Counted from the first letter of the stretch, positions 44,793 to 57,092 are shown. The stretch: DNA of 64,000 nt from a bacterium (GCA_029945725.1 JAQSDB010000008.1:1-64000); one strand, 5' to 3'. The notes: a model not told the origin generated them from the sequence alone. Numbers and translations: made by a program.

Positions 44793-47633
44793 TCATGCAA
44801 ACTTGCGCACTTCGCCCTTGCCATCCGGCAGGTTATCGACACAACGCACACAGATTTCCGGATGAGCCGGATTGCTGCCGACATCAGCACGGTAATGCCA
44901 GCAACGCGCGCATTTCTGATGTCCGGAAGGCGACACCTTGACACGCAAACCTTCCACCTCGGTCAGCACGCCCAGCTCCGACAGCGGCTGCAAGCGCACT
45001 GCCGAGGTAATCAGCACAAAGCGCAGCTCATCACCCATCGCTGCCAGAGCTTCCTTGCGCTCCGGTGTCACATACAGATCAACCTCGGCGGAAAGCCCGG
45101 CACCGACTTCCTTGCGATTGCGCGCTTCCTCGATTTCCTTGTTGACGGCCGTTTTCACCGCCGCCACATCGGTCCAGTAGGCACGGGTCAGCGTGATGTC
45201 ACTGCTGTTTTCCGGCAGGAATGCCAGCTTGTCGTACCAGGTTTCCAGAAAAACCGATTCGGAACGCTGGCCCGGCAACACCGCCCATATTTCTTCGGCG
45301 GTAAAGCTCAGGATGGGTGCCATCCAGCGCGTAAAGGCTTCGGCAATATGATAAAGCGCCGTCTGCGCCGAACGCCGTGCCAGCGAATCCGGCTGCGTGG
45401 TGTACTGGCGATCCTTGATGATGTCGAGATAAAAACCGCCGAGCTCAATCACGCAGAAGCTTTGCATCCTGTGATAGATCTGGTGGAACTGGAAATCATC
45501 AAACGCCGCAATCACGTCCTGCTGCAGCACAGCCGCACGATCCACCACCCAGCGATCCAGCGCCAGCATGTCTTCGCTTTTCACCAGATGACAGGCCGGA
45601 TCAAAACCATTGAGATTCGACAGCAGGAAACGCAGGGTATTGCGGATACGGCGATAGGTATCCGACATGCGCGTCAGGATTTCGTCACTGACCGACATTT
45701 CGCCGCGATAATCCGTTGCTGCCACCCAGAGGCGAATAATGTCGGCCCCCAGCGTCTGCATGACTTTTTGCGGCGCAATGACGTTGCCCACTGACTTGGA
45801 CATCTTGCGGCCCTGACCGTCCACGGTGAAACCGTGCGTCAGCACCGTCCTGAACGGTGCATCGCCATTGGCGGCCAGCGCGGTCAGCAGGGAAGACTGG
45901 AACCAGCCACGATGCTGATCGGAACCTTCCAGATAAAGATCGGCCGGATACTGCAGGGCCTCGCGACGCTTCAGCACTGCCGTATGGGTGACGCCGGAAT
46001 CAAACCAGACATCCAGCGTATCCGTGACCTTGTCGTAGTTTTTGGCATCCGCACCCAGCAACTCTTCGCCGGACATATCAAACCAGGCATCAATGCCGCC
46101 CTGCTCAACCTTCAGCGCCACTTTTTCAATCAGTGCTTCGGTATCAGGATGCAGCTCGCCGCTTTCCTTGTGCACAAACAGGGTAATGGGAACGCCCCAG
46201 GTACGCTGGCGCGAAATGCACCAGTCCGGGCGCCCGTTGATCATGCCTTCAATGCGCGCCTGCCCCCAGTCCGGCACCCACTGCACGCCTGGAATGACCG
46301 TCATGGCAGCATCGCGCAGACCCGCCTGGCGCATGCTGATAAACCACTGCGGTGTGGCGCGGAAAATAATCGGGGTCTTGTGGCGCCAGCAATGCGGATA
46401 GCTGTGCTGGATCCTGCTGTGGGCAAACAGCAGGGAACGGTTGGCGCGCGCCGTGGTTTTCAGCGCCTCGATAATCGGCTCATTGGCCTTGTTCACATGC
46501 ATGCCGGCGAACATCGGGGTGCTGGGCAAAAACACGCCGGAGGCATCGACCGGATTATCCACCAGCAATTTGTATTTGCGGCCGATGATGAAATCGTCCT
46601 GACCATGACCGGGAGCCGTGTGCACGGCACCCGTGCCGGAATCTGCCGTGACGTGCTCACCGACAATCACCGGCACTTCACGCTCGTAGAGCGGATGCAG
46701 CAAGACCAGATGCTCAAGCCCTATGCCATTGAAGGTTGCCAGTACCTGCGGATTTTCAGCCTGAAACCGCGCCACTGCGGTTTCTGCCAGCGCCTCCGCC
46801 ACGATAAACGCGCGGCGCTGGCCGGCAATGTCCGCCGCCACAATCACGTAGGGAAGCTCGGGATGCACACTGACGGCCTGATTGGCAGGCAGTGTCCAGG
46901 GCGTGGTCGTCCAGATCACCACATCAACCGGCAGCTCGATTTTTTCCAGCCCGGCGCGACGCGCCAGCTCCACCACGTCCTTGACCGGAAATCCGACATC
47001 AATCGCATGCGAGCCTTTGTCTTCGTATTCGACTTCCGCTTCCGCCAGCGCAGAACCGCAATCCATGCACCAGTGCACCGGCTTCAGCCCCTTGTGCAAA
47101 TGGCCGTTTCTGGCGATCTGGCCAAGCACGCGAATGATGTCGGCCTCCTGCACAAAATCCATGGTGAGGTAGGGATTGAACCAGTCGCCAAGAACGCCGA
47201 GACGCATGAAGTCGGCACGCTGTTTTTCCACCTGCGATTGCGCGTAATCACGGCAATGCTGGCGAAACTCCCTGGCCGAGACCTTTTCACCGGGCTTGCC
47301 GACTTTCTTTTCGACATTGAGTTCAATGGGCAGGCCATGGCAGTCCCAGCCCGGCACATAGGGCGCGTCAAAACCGGACAGGGTTTTGGACTTGACGATG
47401 ATGTCTTTCAGGATCTTGTTAACGGCATGACCGATATGAATATCGCCGTTGGCGTAGGGAGGGCCATCGTGCAGCACGTATTTCGGCGCCCCGCGGCGGG
47501 CTTCCCGAATTTTTTCGTAAAGCTTGCTTTCCTGCCAGGCGGCTACTGCAGCGGGCTCACGTACGGACAGGCTGGCCTTCATGGCAAAACCGGTTTCGGG
47601 AAGGTTCAGCGTCGGCTTGTAATCAGTGCTCAT
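44793..47633 (-). CDS. ileS: Isoleucyl-tRNA synthetase
   Basis: This class I synthetase has 946 residues: ATP site HIGH at 66-69 (GDIHIGH), large editing domain with the [11 protein letters not shown] region, and KMSKS in [10 protein letters not shown]. The C-terminal zinc site CARCWHY...CVRCVD is the kind found in the ordinary bacterial (mupirocin-sensitive type) IleS. It lies between ribF and lspA in the conserved operon. Confidence 0.99.
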   Translation of the reverse strand: MSTDYKPTLNLPETGFAMKASLSVREPAAVAAWQESKLYEKIREARRGAPKYVLHDGPPYANGDIHIGHAVNKILKDIIVKSKTLSGFDAPYVPGWDCHGLPIELNVEKKVGKPGEKVSAREFRQHCRDYAQSQVEKQRADFMRLGVLGDWFNPYLTMDFVQEADIIRVLGQIARNGHLHKGLKPVHWCMDCGSALAEAEVEYEDKGSHAIDVGFPVKDVVELARRAGLEKIELPVDVVIWTTTPWTLPANQAVSVHPELPYVIVAADIAGQRRAFIVAEALAETAVARFQAENPQVLATFNGIGLEHLVLLHPLYEREVPVIVGEHVTADSGTGAVHTAPGHGQDDFIIGRKYKLLVDNPVDASGVFLPSTPMFAGMHVNKANEPIIEALKTTARANRSLLFAHSRIQHSYPHCWRHKTPIIFRATPQWFISMRQAGLRDAAMTVIPGVQWVPDWGQARIEGMINGRPDWCISRQRTWGVPITLFVHKESGELHPDTEALIEKVALKVEQGGIDAWFDMSGEELLGADAKNYDKVTDTLDVWFDSGVTHTAVLKRREALQYPADLYLEGSDQHRGWFQSSLLTALAANGDAPFRTVLTHGFTVDGQGRKMSKSVGNVIAPQKVMQTLGADIIRLWVAATDYRGEMSVSDEILTRMSDTYRRIRNTLRFLLSNLNGFDPACHLVKSEDMLALDRWVVDRAAVLQQDVIAAFDDFQFHQIYHRMQSFCVIELGGFYLDIIKDRQYTTQPDSLARRSAQTALYHIAEAFTRWMAPILSFTAEEIWAVLPGQRSESVFLETWYDKLAFLPENSSDITLTRAYWTDVAAVKTAVNKEIEEARNRKEVGAGLSAEVDLYVTPERKEALAAMGDELRFVLITSAVRLQPLSELGVLTEVEGLRVKVSPSGHQKCARCWHYRADVGSNPAHPEICVRCVDNLPDGKGEVRKFA

Positions 47634-47675
47634 GTCTTTTTACGCCCAGAGGCTCTCTGCAAAAGAGCCTTACCA

Positions 47676-48602
47676 TCAGATTTGAAAATATTCTCGCGCC
47701 TCGGCAATGTCTTTTGCCATGGCAACCTTCAGTTCATCCAGCGAAGAAAACTTCAGCTCTTCGCGTAACTTGTGATGAAACTGCACCCGTATGCGCCGGC
47801 CATAGATATCGCCACTGAAATCCAGAAGATAGGTTTCAATACGCTCGTCCTGACCATTGACGGTAGGGCGACGCCCCACGCTGCTGACTCCGAACACCGG
47901 CGTATCCGCTGCCCCTTCCACCGTCACCACATAAATTCCGCTCAGGGGTGAATGCAGACGGCGTGGCGAAATATTGGCAGTGGGCACGCCCAGCGTGCGG
48001 CCCAGCTTGTCGCCATGCACAACATGGCCACTGACCGTGTACGGCCGGCCCAGCAGGGTTTCCGCCAGCGAAAAATCGCCTGCCTTCAGCGCCGAACGGA
48101 TACGGGTACTGCTCGCCCGTCCGCCCTGCACCACGACCGTCGTGGTGTTTTTAACGGCAAAACCGAACTCGTCTCCTGCGGCCTGCAACAGGGCAAAATC
48201 ACCGCTGCGATCACAGCCGAAGCGGAAGTCATCACCGATGACGAGATGGCGGCAACCAAGGCCATTCACCAGCAGCTGCTGCACAAAGCCGCGCGCCGTC
48301 AACTGGCGAAATTTTTCATCAAAACGCACACACAGCACACGGGCTACGCCCGCCGCGGCCAGTGCATCGATTTTTTCACGCCAGTTCATCAAGCGGGCCG
48401 GTGCCGCCACGCCGAGAAAAAACTCCTGCGGCTGTGGCTCGAAAATCATGACCGTATCCGGCAGCTCCAGTCGCGCGCCAGCCTGCTGCAAATCGGAGAG
48501 GATGACCTGATGCCCCAGATGCACGCCGTCGAAATTACCGATCGTCACCACAGAGTCGCGGTGACGGGGACGGAGATTGTGGATACCGCGAATGACTTCC
48601 AT
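47676..48602 (-). CDS. ribF: Bifunctional riboflavin kinase/FAD synthetase
   Basis: The enzyme turns riboflavin into FMN and then FAD. The N-terminal nucleotidyl transferase domain has TIGNFDGVHLGH (about 20-31) and DDFRFGCDRSGDF, and the C-terminal kinase domain has GRTLGVPTANI and a final FHHKLREELKFSSLDEL. The 308-residue length is usual. It sits 42 bp before ileS. Confidence 0.97.
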   Translation of the reverse strand: MEVIRGIHNLRPRHRDSVVTIGNFDGVHLGHQVILSDLQQAGARLELPDTVMIFEPQPQEFFLGVAAPARLMNWREKIDALAAAGVARVLCVRFDEKFRQLTARGFVQQLLVNGLGCRHLVIGDDFRFGCDRSGDFALLQAAGDEFGFAVKNTTTVVVQGGRASSTRIRSALKAGDFSLAETLLGRPYTVSGHVVHGDKLGRTLGVPTANISPRRLHSPLSGIYVVTVEGAADTPVFGVSSVGRRPTVNGQDERIETYLLDFSGDIYGRRIRVQFHHKLREELKFSSLDELKVAMAKDIAEAREYFQI

Positions 48603-48659
48603 TACAAAATCAGGGGTCTGGACAGAAGCCGGCGAGTATAAAGAAAGAAGCCGCTGACG

Positions 48660-50240
48660 TCAGTGATGCCGTATCTCCCGGAGACGGAAACCAAAGGCAA
48701 ACAGGGCTGCAAAATAGGACAGGGCTCCTGCCGCACAGATCCCGAGAATGACGGCCACCTTGAACCAGCTGCCGTGTGGCGTCAGCCACCAGGCGCTGGC
48801 CGGCGTGATGCCGAGCAGCACGGCGGCCATGACGGCATTGGCCGCCAGGTAACGCATGACCAGCCTGATCCACAGGCGGTCAACACTGTAGACACCCCGC
48901 TTGTGCAGCCCCCAGTAAAGCAGGCCGGCATTGAGAAAGGCCGAGAGCGTGCTCGCCATGGACAAGCCCACATGCTTGAAGTTCCAGACCAGCATCAGGT
49001 TGAAGACCATATTGGCCACCATGGCGATGATGCCGATCTTCACTGGTGTGCGGACGTCCTGACGCGAGTAATAACCCGGCGCAAACACCTTGATCATCAT
49101 GAAGGCCAGAATGCCGCCGGACAGTGCCTGCAAGGCACTCCCCGACATCTCCACATCATGGGCGGTGAATTTTCCGTGCAGGAACAGCGCCGCCATCAGC
49201 GGCTTGGCCAGAATACCCATGGCCACCGATGCGGGCAGCCCGACCAGCACGATCACGCGCAGCGCCCAGTCCAGCATGGCCTTGAATTCATGGTCCGATT
49301 TCTCGGCATACTTGGCCGAGAGCGAAGGCAGAATCACCGTTGCCACCGCAATTCCGATCAGGCCCAGCGGCAATTCGGTCATGCGCTCCGCCGTATAAAG
49401 CCAGGATACGGAACCGGTGACCAGAAAGGAGGCCAGAATGGTGTCAAGCAGCAGGTTGATCTGGCTGACAGAGACACCGAACATGGCCGGCAGCATGAGG
49501 TTGAGAATGCGCTTGACGTCGGGATCGGAAAAACCCAGACGGAACTGCGGCACCATGTGGATCTGGTTGAGGTAGGGCAGCTGGAAAGCCAGCTGCACAA
49601 TGCCCGCCAGCAAGGCCCCCCACGCCAGCGCCATCACCGGCCGCTCCAGCAGCGGCGACACCCAGAGTGCAAAGGCAATCATGGTGAGGTTCATCAGCAC
49701 CGGTGTAAACGCTGATGCACCAAACCTCCCGTAACTGTTGAGAATACCGCCGGCAAACGCCGTGAGGGATATCAGGAGCAGATAAGGGAAGGTGATGCGC
49801 AGCATATCGGCGGCAAGACCGAACTTGATGTCGTCACCGCGAAAACCCGGGGCAAACACCAGGATAATCAGCGGTGCGGCGGCAATCGCAACAACCGTCA
49901 TGCTGCCAAGCACGACCGTCAGCGTGCCCGCCACCTTGTCCACCAGCTCCTTGACCGCCTTGTCACCCTTCTGCGTTTTGACTTCGGTCAGCACCGGCAC
50001 AAAAGCCTGCGCAAAGGCGCCCTCGGCAAACAGGCGGCGCAGGAAATTGGGAATCTTGAAGGCCACCAGAAAGGCGTCCATCAGTTTGTCGGCGCCAAAG
50101 AGGTTCATGAAAACCATGTCGCGCACGAGGCCGGCAATACGCGACAGCATGGTCATGGCGCTGACCACCAGCGTCGAGCGCCAGAGACCACCGCCTTTTT
50201 TCGGAGCGACGGGATCAGCAGAAGGCAGGGATGCAGACAT
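48660..50240 (-). CDS. murJ: MurJ lipid II flippase
   Basis: MurJ moves lipid II across the inner membrane for cell-wall growth. The 526-residue product shows about 14 membrane segments of the MATE/MOP fold and the family start TLVVSAMTMLSRIAGLVRDMVF with the essential arginines, and later ALQALSGGILAFMMIKVFAPGYYSRQDVRTP. It is the first gene of murJ-ribF-ileS-lspA-fkpB-ispH and is divergent from rsuA. Confidence 0.97.
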   Translation of the reverse strand: MSASLPSADPVAPKKGGGLWRSTLVVSAMTMLSRIAGLVRDMVFMNLFGADKLMDAFLVAFKIPNFLRRLFAEGAFAQAFVPVLTEVKTQKGDKAVKELVDKVAGTLTVVLGSMTVVAIAAAPLIILVFAPGFRGDDIKFGLAADMLRITFPYLLLISLTAFAGGILNSYGRFGASAFTPVLMNLTMIAFALWVSPLLERPVMALAWGALLAGIVQLAFQLPYLNQIHMVPQFRLGFSDPDVKRILNLMLPAMFGVSVSQINLLLDTILASFLVTGSVSWLYTAERMTELPLGLIGIAVATVILPSLSAKYAEKSDHEFKAMLDWALRVIVLVGLPASVAMGILAKPLMAALFLHGKFTAHDVEMSGSALQALSGGILAFMMIKVFAPGYYSRQDVRTPVKIGIIAMVANMVFNLMLVWNFKHVGLSMASTLSAFLNAGLLYWGLHKRGVYSVDRLWIRLVMRYLAANAVMAAVLLGITPASAWWLTPHGSWFKVAVILGICAAGALSYFAALFAFGFRLREIRHH

Positions 50241-50382
50241 GGATAATCCCGGGAAGTGGGGCGCGGAAAGGCGCGATGGTATCTAAGGCAGCGTCAGGGA
50301 ACCAGTGATGCCTGTCCCGGGCAGGAAACCCATGCCCAGGAGACGGATCGGGCTTTACAATAAGTACCCGGAGAGGAACTTT

Positions 50383-51093
50383 ATGCGTCTCGACAAGTTT
50401 GTTGCCCATACCAGCGCCCATTCCCGCAGCGACGTCCGCCGCCTGCTGCGGGACAAGCGTGTCTGCGTGAATGGCCAGCCCGTCCGCGATGCCGGCCTAG
50501 CGCTGACGGCGGCCGATCTTGTCACCCTGGACGGTAACGCCCTCACCCTCACCGGCCCGCGCTATTTCATGCTGCACAAGCCGGCTGGCGTTGTCAGCGC
50601 CACCGAAGACAGCGAGCACCGTACCGTCCTCGACTTGTTGCAGACAGAGGGGCGTGAAGGCCTGCATGTCGCCGGTCGCCTCGATATCGACACGACCGGC
50701 CTGGTACTGATTACCGATGATGGCCAGTGGTCGCACCGCATAAAAGCGCCGGGACGCCACGAAAAGCGCTATCGCGTGCAAACGGCACGCCCGATTGAGG
50801 CCGATGCCGTCACCCGCTTTGCCGCCGGCCTCAGCCTGCGCGGTGAAGAGGACACCCCCACCCGGCCGGCACGACTGGAAATTACCGGAGCCTGTGAAGC
50901 ACTGGTCTGGCTGCAGGAAGGACGCTATCACCAGGTCAAGCGCATGTTCGCCGCCATCGGCAATCATGTTGACGCACTGCACCGGGAAGCCGTCGCCGGC
51001 ATTGAGCTGGATCCGGCGCTGGCACCCGGCGCCTGGCGCGCCCTCACGGCCGAGGAGATCGCCAGCGGCCAGCTCACCGATCTGCCACAGTAA
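50383..51093 (+). CDS. rsuA: 16S rRNA pseudouridine(516) synthase RsuA
   Basis: RsuA modifies U516 in 16S rRNA. The 236-residue product has an S4 domain (about 1-55) and the RsuA/TruA-like fold with catalytic D101 in VAGRLDIDTTGL. The ATG at 50383 follows GAGAGGAAC and is preferred to longer in-frame starts that lack a site. Divergent from murJ. Confidence 0.93.
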   Translation: MRLDKFVAHTSAHSRSDVRRLLRDKRVCVNGQPVRDAGLALTAADLVTLDGNALTLTGPRYFMLHKPAGVVSATEDSEHRTVLDLLQTEGREGLHVAGRLDIDTTGLVLITDDGQWSHRIKAPGRHEKRYRVQTARPIEADAVTRFAAGLSLRGEEDTPTRPARLEITGACEALVWLQEGRYHQVKRMFAAIGNHVDALHREAVAGIELDPALAPGAWRALTAEEIASGQLTDLPQ

Positions 51094-51124
51094 AACCCGC
51101 AAAAAAACCAATGCATCTGGCGGG

Positions 51125-51153
51125 TTGACTTCACCCTCCCCCATCGGCAGAAT
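51125..51153 (+). promoter_or_regulatory. Promoter of rpsT
   Basis: TTGACT (51125-51130), a 17 bp spacer and CAGAAT (51148-51153), then TGCGCGCC. The GC-rich stretch after the -10 is the mark of growth-rate controlled ribosomal promoters. Confidence 0.72.
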
Positions 51154-51231
51154 TGCGCGCCTGATTCGGGGGATCTCCCCGAGACCTATTTTCCGCCTGT
51201 TTCGACAGTCTTTATCTTCAGGAGAGCCTCT

Positions 51232-51495
51232 GTGGCCAACTCTGCACAAGCCAAGAAGCGTGCTCGCCAGAACGACAAAGCGCGCCTTCACAATGCCAGC
51301 CTGCGCTCCATGGTTCGCACGTACATCAAGAAAGTTGTGAACGCCATCGCCACCGGCGACAAGGCCAATGCCCAGACTGCATACACCACTGCAGTGCCGG
51401 TTATTGACCGTATGGCTGACAAGGGCATCATCCACAAGAACAAGGCAGCTCGTCACAAGAGCCGCCTGAATGCACAGATCAAGGCACTTGCCTGA
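51232..51495 (+). CDS. rpsT: 30S ribosomal protein S20
   Basis: The 87-residue basic protein starts [20 protein letters not shown], the S20 signature, and ends NAQIKALA. It begins with GTG, preceded by AGGAGAG at good spacing; a poor start codon is also used by E. coli rpsT, where it supports autoregulation. It stands alone between its own promoter and terminator. Confidence 0.98.
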   Translation: MANSAQAKKRARQNDKARLHNASLRSMVRTYIKKVVNAIATGDKANAQTAYTTAVPVIDRMADKGIIHKNKAARHKSRLNAQIKALA

Positions 51496-51510
51496 TCACG
51501 TGGATGATGT

Positions 51511-51538
51511 AAAAAAACCGGCCTAGTGCCGGTTTTTT
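51511..51538. terminator. Terminator of rpsT, usable by both strands
   Basis: ACCGGC pairs with GCCGGT around CTAGT with runs of A and T on both sides. It ends rpsT and also touches the stop of the EamA gene on the other strand. Confidence 0.92.
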
Positions 51539-52443
51539 CATGCCCCGCTTTCAGCTCCTGCAGGGGGAGGCAAGGGCGCAACATTCCGGCGCGGCAGACA
51601 CACAAGAACCACTCCCGCCAGAATCACCGCCATGGCAATCAGCTCCATGGCATCAACCTGCTCCCCACCCAGCCAGACGCCCAGACCCACCGCCACCACA
51701 GGGTTGACATAGGCATAGCTGGTAGCGAGCGCCGGGCGCACGGTTTCCAGCAGATAGACATAAGCTGAAAAACCGAGAATGGCGCCGATAAAAACCAGAT
51801 AGGCCAGCGCCCACAGGCCTTTGGCGGCAGGCAGGACCGTTATTGCCTCTCCGCGCAGCAGCGCCACCAGCAGCAAGGCCAGTCCGCCCACCATCATCTC
51901 CAGCGCACTCGCCATGAAGCCGGAGGGCAGATCCAGCTGCTTGCCCCAGATCGAACCGAACGACCAGGACAGGGCTGCAAACACCAGCAGCATGCCTGCC
52001 ACCGGGCTGGTGGAAAGCTCGCGCCCGAAATTGAGCAGCACGAGCCCAACCAGACCAATCAGCATGCCCAGCCACTCGCGCCAGCTGGCGCGCTGCCCCC
52101 AGCAAGCCGCAAAGACCAGCGCAAACAGGGGGGTCACGCCCACCACCAGCGCCGACATGCCGGAGCTGACACCACGTTCCAGAGCCAGACAAACCGCGCC
52201 ATTTCCGCCCAGCAACAGCAGCGTGCCGACGATGCCGGCATCACGCCATTGCCGCTTTGTCGGCAACGCATGCCCGCGCCAGCAGAGAAAAACAAAGATC
52301 AACACACCGGCGCAAACGTAGCGAACACCGGCCATCAGCAAGGGCGGCATGGCCTCTATGGCAAAACGCATGGCGAGATAAGTAGAACCCCAGATCAGAT
52401 AGACACTGAGCAGGGCCAGCAACACACGAGGATTAAGCCGCAT
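51538..52443 (-). CDS. EamA-family drug/metabolite exporter (YedA-like)
   Basis: The 301-residue protein has about ten membrane segments in two EamA repeats (first with VYLIWGSTYLAMRFAIE, second with ALSWSFGSIWGKQ). This places it in the 10-TMS DMT exporters, near YedA/RhtA; the cargo cannot be read from sequence. I use the ATG at 52443 instead of a TTG two codons earlier. It converges on rpsT and ends at the shared terminator. Confidence 0.87.
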   Translation of the reverse strand: MRLNPRVLLALLSVYLIWGSTYLAMRFAIEAMPPLLMAGVRYVCAGVLIFVFLCWRGHALPTKRQWRDAGIVGTLLLLGGNGAVCLALERGVSSGMSALVVGVTPLFALVFAACWGQRASWREWLGMLIGLVGLVLLNFGRELSTSPVAGMLLVFAALSWSFGSIWGKQLDLPSGFMASALEMMVGGLALLLVALLRGEAITVLPAAKGLWALAYLVFIGAILGFSAYVYLLETVRPALATSYAYVNPVVAVGLGVWLGGEQVDAMELIAMAVILAGVVLVCLPRRNVAPLPPPAGAESGA

Positions 52444-52614
52444 CCACAATCACCCGCAGGAGTGTCAGAACCGTAACCAGGCAATGGGGGCCCCGACCTG
52501 ATCAATGTGATTGCCACAAAAAATCCGGAAAGCGTCATGCACATGCAGCAGGTGAAAATGCTCTCTCCTGCCGGCAGCACAGATACCGCTTCAGCCGTTT
52601 TTTGAACACCTCAC

Positions 52615-53742
52615 TCAGGTCAGTACGAGATTGTCGCGATGCATCAGCTCGGCACCATCCACATAGCCGAGCAGGGATTCAATTTTCTCCGAAGGCTGGC
52701 CGGCAATCCGCTGAGCTTCTTCGGCACTGTAATTCACCAGACCAACAGCCACCTGCGCACCCCGCTCATCGACACAGGCCACAATCTCGCCGCGGGCAAA
52801 ACTGCCCTCGACACTTTTCACACCAACCGGCAAAAGACTGCGCCCGCCCTGACGCAAGGCATGTACAGCACCGGCATCAATGACCACACGCCCCGCATGC
52901 TGCAAATGCGCCGCCAGCCATTGCTTGCGTGCCACAAGCCTGTCCTGCTCAGGCAGCAGCAAGGTTCCCAGCACTTCGGCATGGCGCAGGCGCCCCAGAA
53001 TATTGTCACCACGACCGCTGGCGATCACCGTGGCACAGCCAGAACGTGCAGCAAGGCGTGCCGCACGCACCTTGGTAATCATGCCACCGCGACCCAGCAG
53101 GCCACCGCCACCCGCCATGGCCAGCAGACGCTCATCCATGGCCTGCACTTCCGGCAACAGCACAGCGTCAGGGTCATTACGCGGGTCACGGTCAAACATG
53201 CCCTCCTGATCAGTCAGGATCACCAGCGTGTCGGCATCAATCAGGTTCGCCACCAGCGCCGCCAGGGTGTCGTTGTCACCAAAACGGATTTCATCGGTCG
53301 CCACCGTGTCATTTTCATTGATGACCGGCAGCACTTTCCATTCAATCAGCGTGCGCAAGGTATTACGGGAATTGAGATAGCGCTGGCGATCGGAAAGATC
53401 ATCATGCGTCAGAAGAATTTGTGCCGCTTTTACACCATGATCCCGAAAATGCGACTCATAAACCTGCACCAGGCCCATCTGGCCAATGGCCGCACAGGCC
53501 TGCAGCTCGTGCACCGCATCCGGGCGCGCCTTAAGCCCCATGCGCACCATGCCTTCCGCAACAGCGCCGGATGACACCAGCACCAGCTCAACACCGGCCT
53601 GCTGCAGCACCACCATCTGCCGCACCCAGCCCGCCATGGCGACATGATCAAGACCCTGACCATCGGCCGTCAGCAGGGCCGAGCCTATCTTCACAACCCA
53701 GCGGCGACCCGATGCAAGACGTTGGCGGTTATTTGTGCTCAT
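52615..53742 (-). CDS. proB: Glutamate 5-kinase
   Basis: ProB phosphorylates glutamate in the first, feedback-controlled step of proline synthesis. The 375-residue product has the amino-acid kinase fold ([11 protein letters not shown] near the start, [18 protein letters not shown] in the middle, [15 protein letters not shown]) and a C-terminal PUA domain (about 280-370). proA is not adjacent. It is behind obgE in the same direction, as in Pseudomonas. Confidence 0.97.
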   Translation of the reverse strand: MSTNNRQRLASGRRWVVKIGSALLTADGQGLDHVAMAGWVRQMVVLQQAGVELVLVSSGAVAEGMVRMGLKARPDAVHELQACAAIGQMGLVQVYESHFRDHGVKAAQILLTHDDLSDRQRYLNSRNTLRTLIEWKVLPVINENDTVATDEIRFGDNDTLAALVANLIDADTLVILTDQEGMFDRDPRNDPDAVLLPEVQAMDERLLAMAGGGGLLGRGGMITKVRAARLAARSGCATVIASGRGDNILGRLRHAEVLGTLLLPEQDRLVARKQWLAAHLQHAGRVVIDAGAVHALRQGGRSLLPVGVKSVEGSFARGEIVACVDERGAQVAVGLVNYSAEEAQRIAGQPSEKIESLLGYVDGAELMHRDNLVLT

Positions 53743-53802
53743 GATGTGCTCTTTACCCGACCATTCAAACGATCATGAAAAAACAAAACGCTATTGTGAC
53801 TA

Positions 53803-53822
53803 CTCCCGCAGCATTGCGGGAG
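53803..53822. terminator. Hairpin between obgE and proB
   Basis: CTCCCGCA (53803-53810) and TGCGGGAG (53815-53822) are perfect arms with a 4-base loop, 13 bp past the obgE stop. T-rich sequence comes only about 13 bases later on the minus strand, so its role as a terminator is uncertain. Confidence 0.45.
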
Positions 53823-53834
53823 ATGCCAAGGCGA

Positions 53835-55064
<1,230 letters not shown>

Positions 55065-55182
55065 TCATTCAACATTAATGGCAGCAGCGGCTTTGGCCGC
55101 AAATATTCCTGCTGTGGCGTACCGGTTCACGGCAAAGCCGCTGCGGCCAAAAGGCAGTCCGGCAGGGCATAAAATCTGCAAA

Positions 55183-55213
55183 CAAAAAAGCCCCGACAAT
55201 GCGGGGCTTTTTT
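55183..55213. terminator. Terminator of rplU-rpmA
   Basis: GCCCCG/CGGGGC arms with a 6-base loop and runs of six A and six T form a terminator that works both ways. It ends the ribosomal unit 12 bp after the rpmA stop. Confidence 0.92.
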
Positions 55214-55224
55214 ATGCATCAGGC

Positions 55225-55485
55225 TCAGGCCGCTGTTTCAACTACGACGTAGTGGCGCTGTGGTGCCCCTTTCTTCACGAACTTGACCACACCATGCGCC
55301 TTGGCGAACAGCGTATGATCACGACCGATTCCAACATTTTCACCCGGGTAAAAACGGGTACCACGCTGGCGAATGATGATGGCGCCTGCCTGGATTTCCT
55401 GGCCGCCATATACCTTTACGCCCAGTCGTTTCGATTCCGAGTCGCGACCATTGCGGGTGGAACCGCCAGCCTTTTTATGTGCCAT
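55225..55485 (-). CDS. rpmA: 50S ribosomal protein L27
   Basis: The 86-residue product begins [23 protein letters not shown], the L27 signature whose N-terminus reaches the peptidyl transferase centre. No extra leader for cleavage is present. It is 14 bp after rplU. Confidence 0.98.
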   Translation of the reverse strand: MAHKKAGGSTRNGRDSESKRLGVKVYGGQEIQAGAIIIRQRGTRFYPGENVGIGRDHTLFAKAHGVVKFVKKGAPQRHYVVVETAA

Positions 55486-55499
55486 GTCCGATTAACTCC

Positions 55500-55811
55500 T
55501 TAAGCGCTGATAGCGGTGATCTTCAGTTCAGTGAACCACTGACGATGACCAGCCTGCTTGCGATAATGCTTACGACGACGGAACTTCACGATACGAATCT
55601 TGTCGTGACGGCCGTGGCCAACGATTTCACACTGCACCGAAGCACCGGCAACCACTGGGGTGCCGATCTTGATGTCACTGCCGTTAACTACCATCAGCAC
55701 GTCTTCGAGTGTGATGATCTGGCCGGGCTCTGCATTCAGCAGTTCGACCTTGAGCGTTTCGCCTTCTACTACGCGATGCTGTTTGCCACCGCTCTTGATA
55801 ACCGCGTACAT
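55500..55811 (-). CDS. rplU: 50S ribosomal protein L21
   Basis: The 103-residue product begins [14 protein letters not shown] and holds [21 protein letters not shown] near the C-terminus, both diagnostic of L21. It is the first gene of rplU-rpmA with a promoter 80 bp upstream. Confidence 0.98.
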   Translation of the reverse strand: MYAVIKSGGKQHRVVEGETLKVELLNAEPGQIITLEDVLMVVNGSDIKIGTPVVAGASVQCEIVGHGRHDKIRIVKFRRRKHYRKQAGHRQWFTELKITAISA

Positions 55812-55891
55812 GTTGCAACTCCCGACCTTTGACAGGCCTTATGACGGGTCCAATAACCACGTCCACACAGGCCCTATCTGCAAGGCGCGCA

Positions 55892-55920
55892 ATTCTACGT
55901 AAAACACACCTCCCCCGCAA
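55892..55920 (-). promoter_or_regulatory. Promoter of rplU-rpmA
   Basis: On the minus strand TTGCGG (55915-55920), 17 bp, TAGAAT (55892-55897) and then TGCGCGCC. The -10 and discriminator closely match the left-edge rRNA-type promoters. The leader would be about 74 nt. Confidence 0.65.
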
Positions 55921-56031
55921 GCCGCATTTCACATTGTAAAAAGTCCTGCTGAACGGAACTGATGACAACCCCGGCTGGTGGCTCTCCGCGCCGGCTGCTG
56001 CTAGCATTCGCGGCCATTACAGCCAAGGTTC

Positions 56032-57006
56032 ATGACCCTCAGCATGGATTTCAAAGACATTGTTGCCGTGGTGGCCGATGACTTCGCCGCCGTCGACATC
56101 TTCATTCAGGAAAGCCTGCAGTCACAGGTCACGCTGGTCAACGAAGTGGGCCGCTATATCGTCCAGAGCGGCGGCAAGCGCCTGCGCCCGCTGGTGTGCC
56201 TGCTCACCGCCCGCGCCTGTGGCTATGAAGGCCGCCAGCATATTGACGTGGCCGCCATTATTGAGCTGCTGCATACCGCCACCCTGTTGCACGATGATGT
56301 GGTGGACGACTCCGCCCTGCGCCGTGGCCGCGCCACTGCCAATGCCCGCTGGGACAACCCTACTGCCGTACTGGTTGGCGACTACCTGATTTCCAAGGCT
56401 TTCCAGCTGGTGGTGTCGCTGCGCAACACCGCCGTCATGGACATCATGTCGGCCGGCACCTGCGTCATCGCCGAGGGCGAAGTGCTGCAACTGATCAACC
56501 AGCGCGATCCGGACACGACCGAAGACCGGTATATGGACGTGATCTACGGCAAGACCGCCAAACTCTTTGAAACCGCCGCCGAAAGCGGTGCCAGCTTGGG
56601 TGACCCGGCCCTGCAGGCCACTTGTGCTGCCTATGCCCGCCATCTGGGCGCCGCCTTCCAGATCATTGATGACGTGCTGGACTACACCAGCTCGGCGGAA
56701 ATCATGGGCAAAAATGTCGGTGACGATCTGGCCGAGGGCAAACCCACTTTACCCCTGATCCAGGCCATCAAGGTGGCAACACCCGCCGAAGCCGACCTGA
56801 TCCGCGAAGCCATCAAAACCGGCGGTCTTGAACGGCTGGATGAAATCATTGCCATCGTGCAGCGCTCCGGCGCACTCGAGTACACCCAGGAGAGGGCCCG
56901 GATGGAATCGCAACTGGCACTTCAGTCGCTTGAACCCTTGCCGGACTCCACCTACAAAACCGCCCTGGAAAACCTCACTCATCTGGCACTTGCTCGCAAT
57001 AGCTGA
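56032..57006 (+). CDS. ispB: Octaprenyl-type polyprenyl diphosphate synthase
   Basis: IspB makes the long isoprenoid side chain of ubiquinone. The 324-residue product has both aspartate motifs: DDVVDD (88-93) in LLHDDVVDDSALRRGR and IIDDVLDY later, and the GGKRLRP motif at 47-53. Chain length (C40 or C45) cannot be told by eye. Divergent from rplU-rpmA, as in E. coli. An internal ATG at 56044 is possible. Confidence 0.95.
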   Translation: MTLSMDFKDIVAVVADDFAAVDIFIQESLQSQVTLVNEVGRYIVQSGGKRLRPLVCLLTARACGYEGRQHIDVAAIIELLHTATLLHDDVVDDSALRRGRATANARWDNPTAVLVGDYLISKAFQLVVSLRNTAVMDIMSAGTCVIAEGEVLQLINQRDPDTTEDRYMDVIYGKTAKLFETAAESGASLGDPALQATCAAYARHLGAAFQIIDDVLDYTSSAEIMGKNVGDDLAEGKPTLPLIQAIKVATPAEADLIREAIKTGGLERLDEIIAIVQRSGALEYTQERARMESQLALQSLEPLPDSTYKTALENLTHLALARNS

Positions 57007-57026
57007 AACGCGTCCGGCGGTCGCAC

Positions 57027-57055
57027 TTCTCATCACACAGCCCCTTCTGTACAAT
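57027..57055 (+). promoter_or_regulatory. Promoter of the proline tRNA
   Basis: TTCTCA (57027-57032), 17 bp, TACAAT (57050-57055), then GCGCGCC. The -10 and discriminator are of the stringent stable-RNA type; the -35 is weak. Confidence 0.68.
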
Positions 57056-57092
57056 GCGCGCCTCGCAGCTGCAAAGGCTGCCGAGTCGGCAT

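Noticed and set aside
45834-47768. 644-codon open frame on the plus strand
   Set aside because: Fully antisense to ileS; no family motif and no ribosome site.
48663-49715. 350-codon open frame opposite murJ
   Set aside because: Shadow of a membrane protein gene; the translation is Gln/His-rich and has no membrane or domain features.
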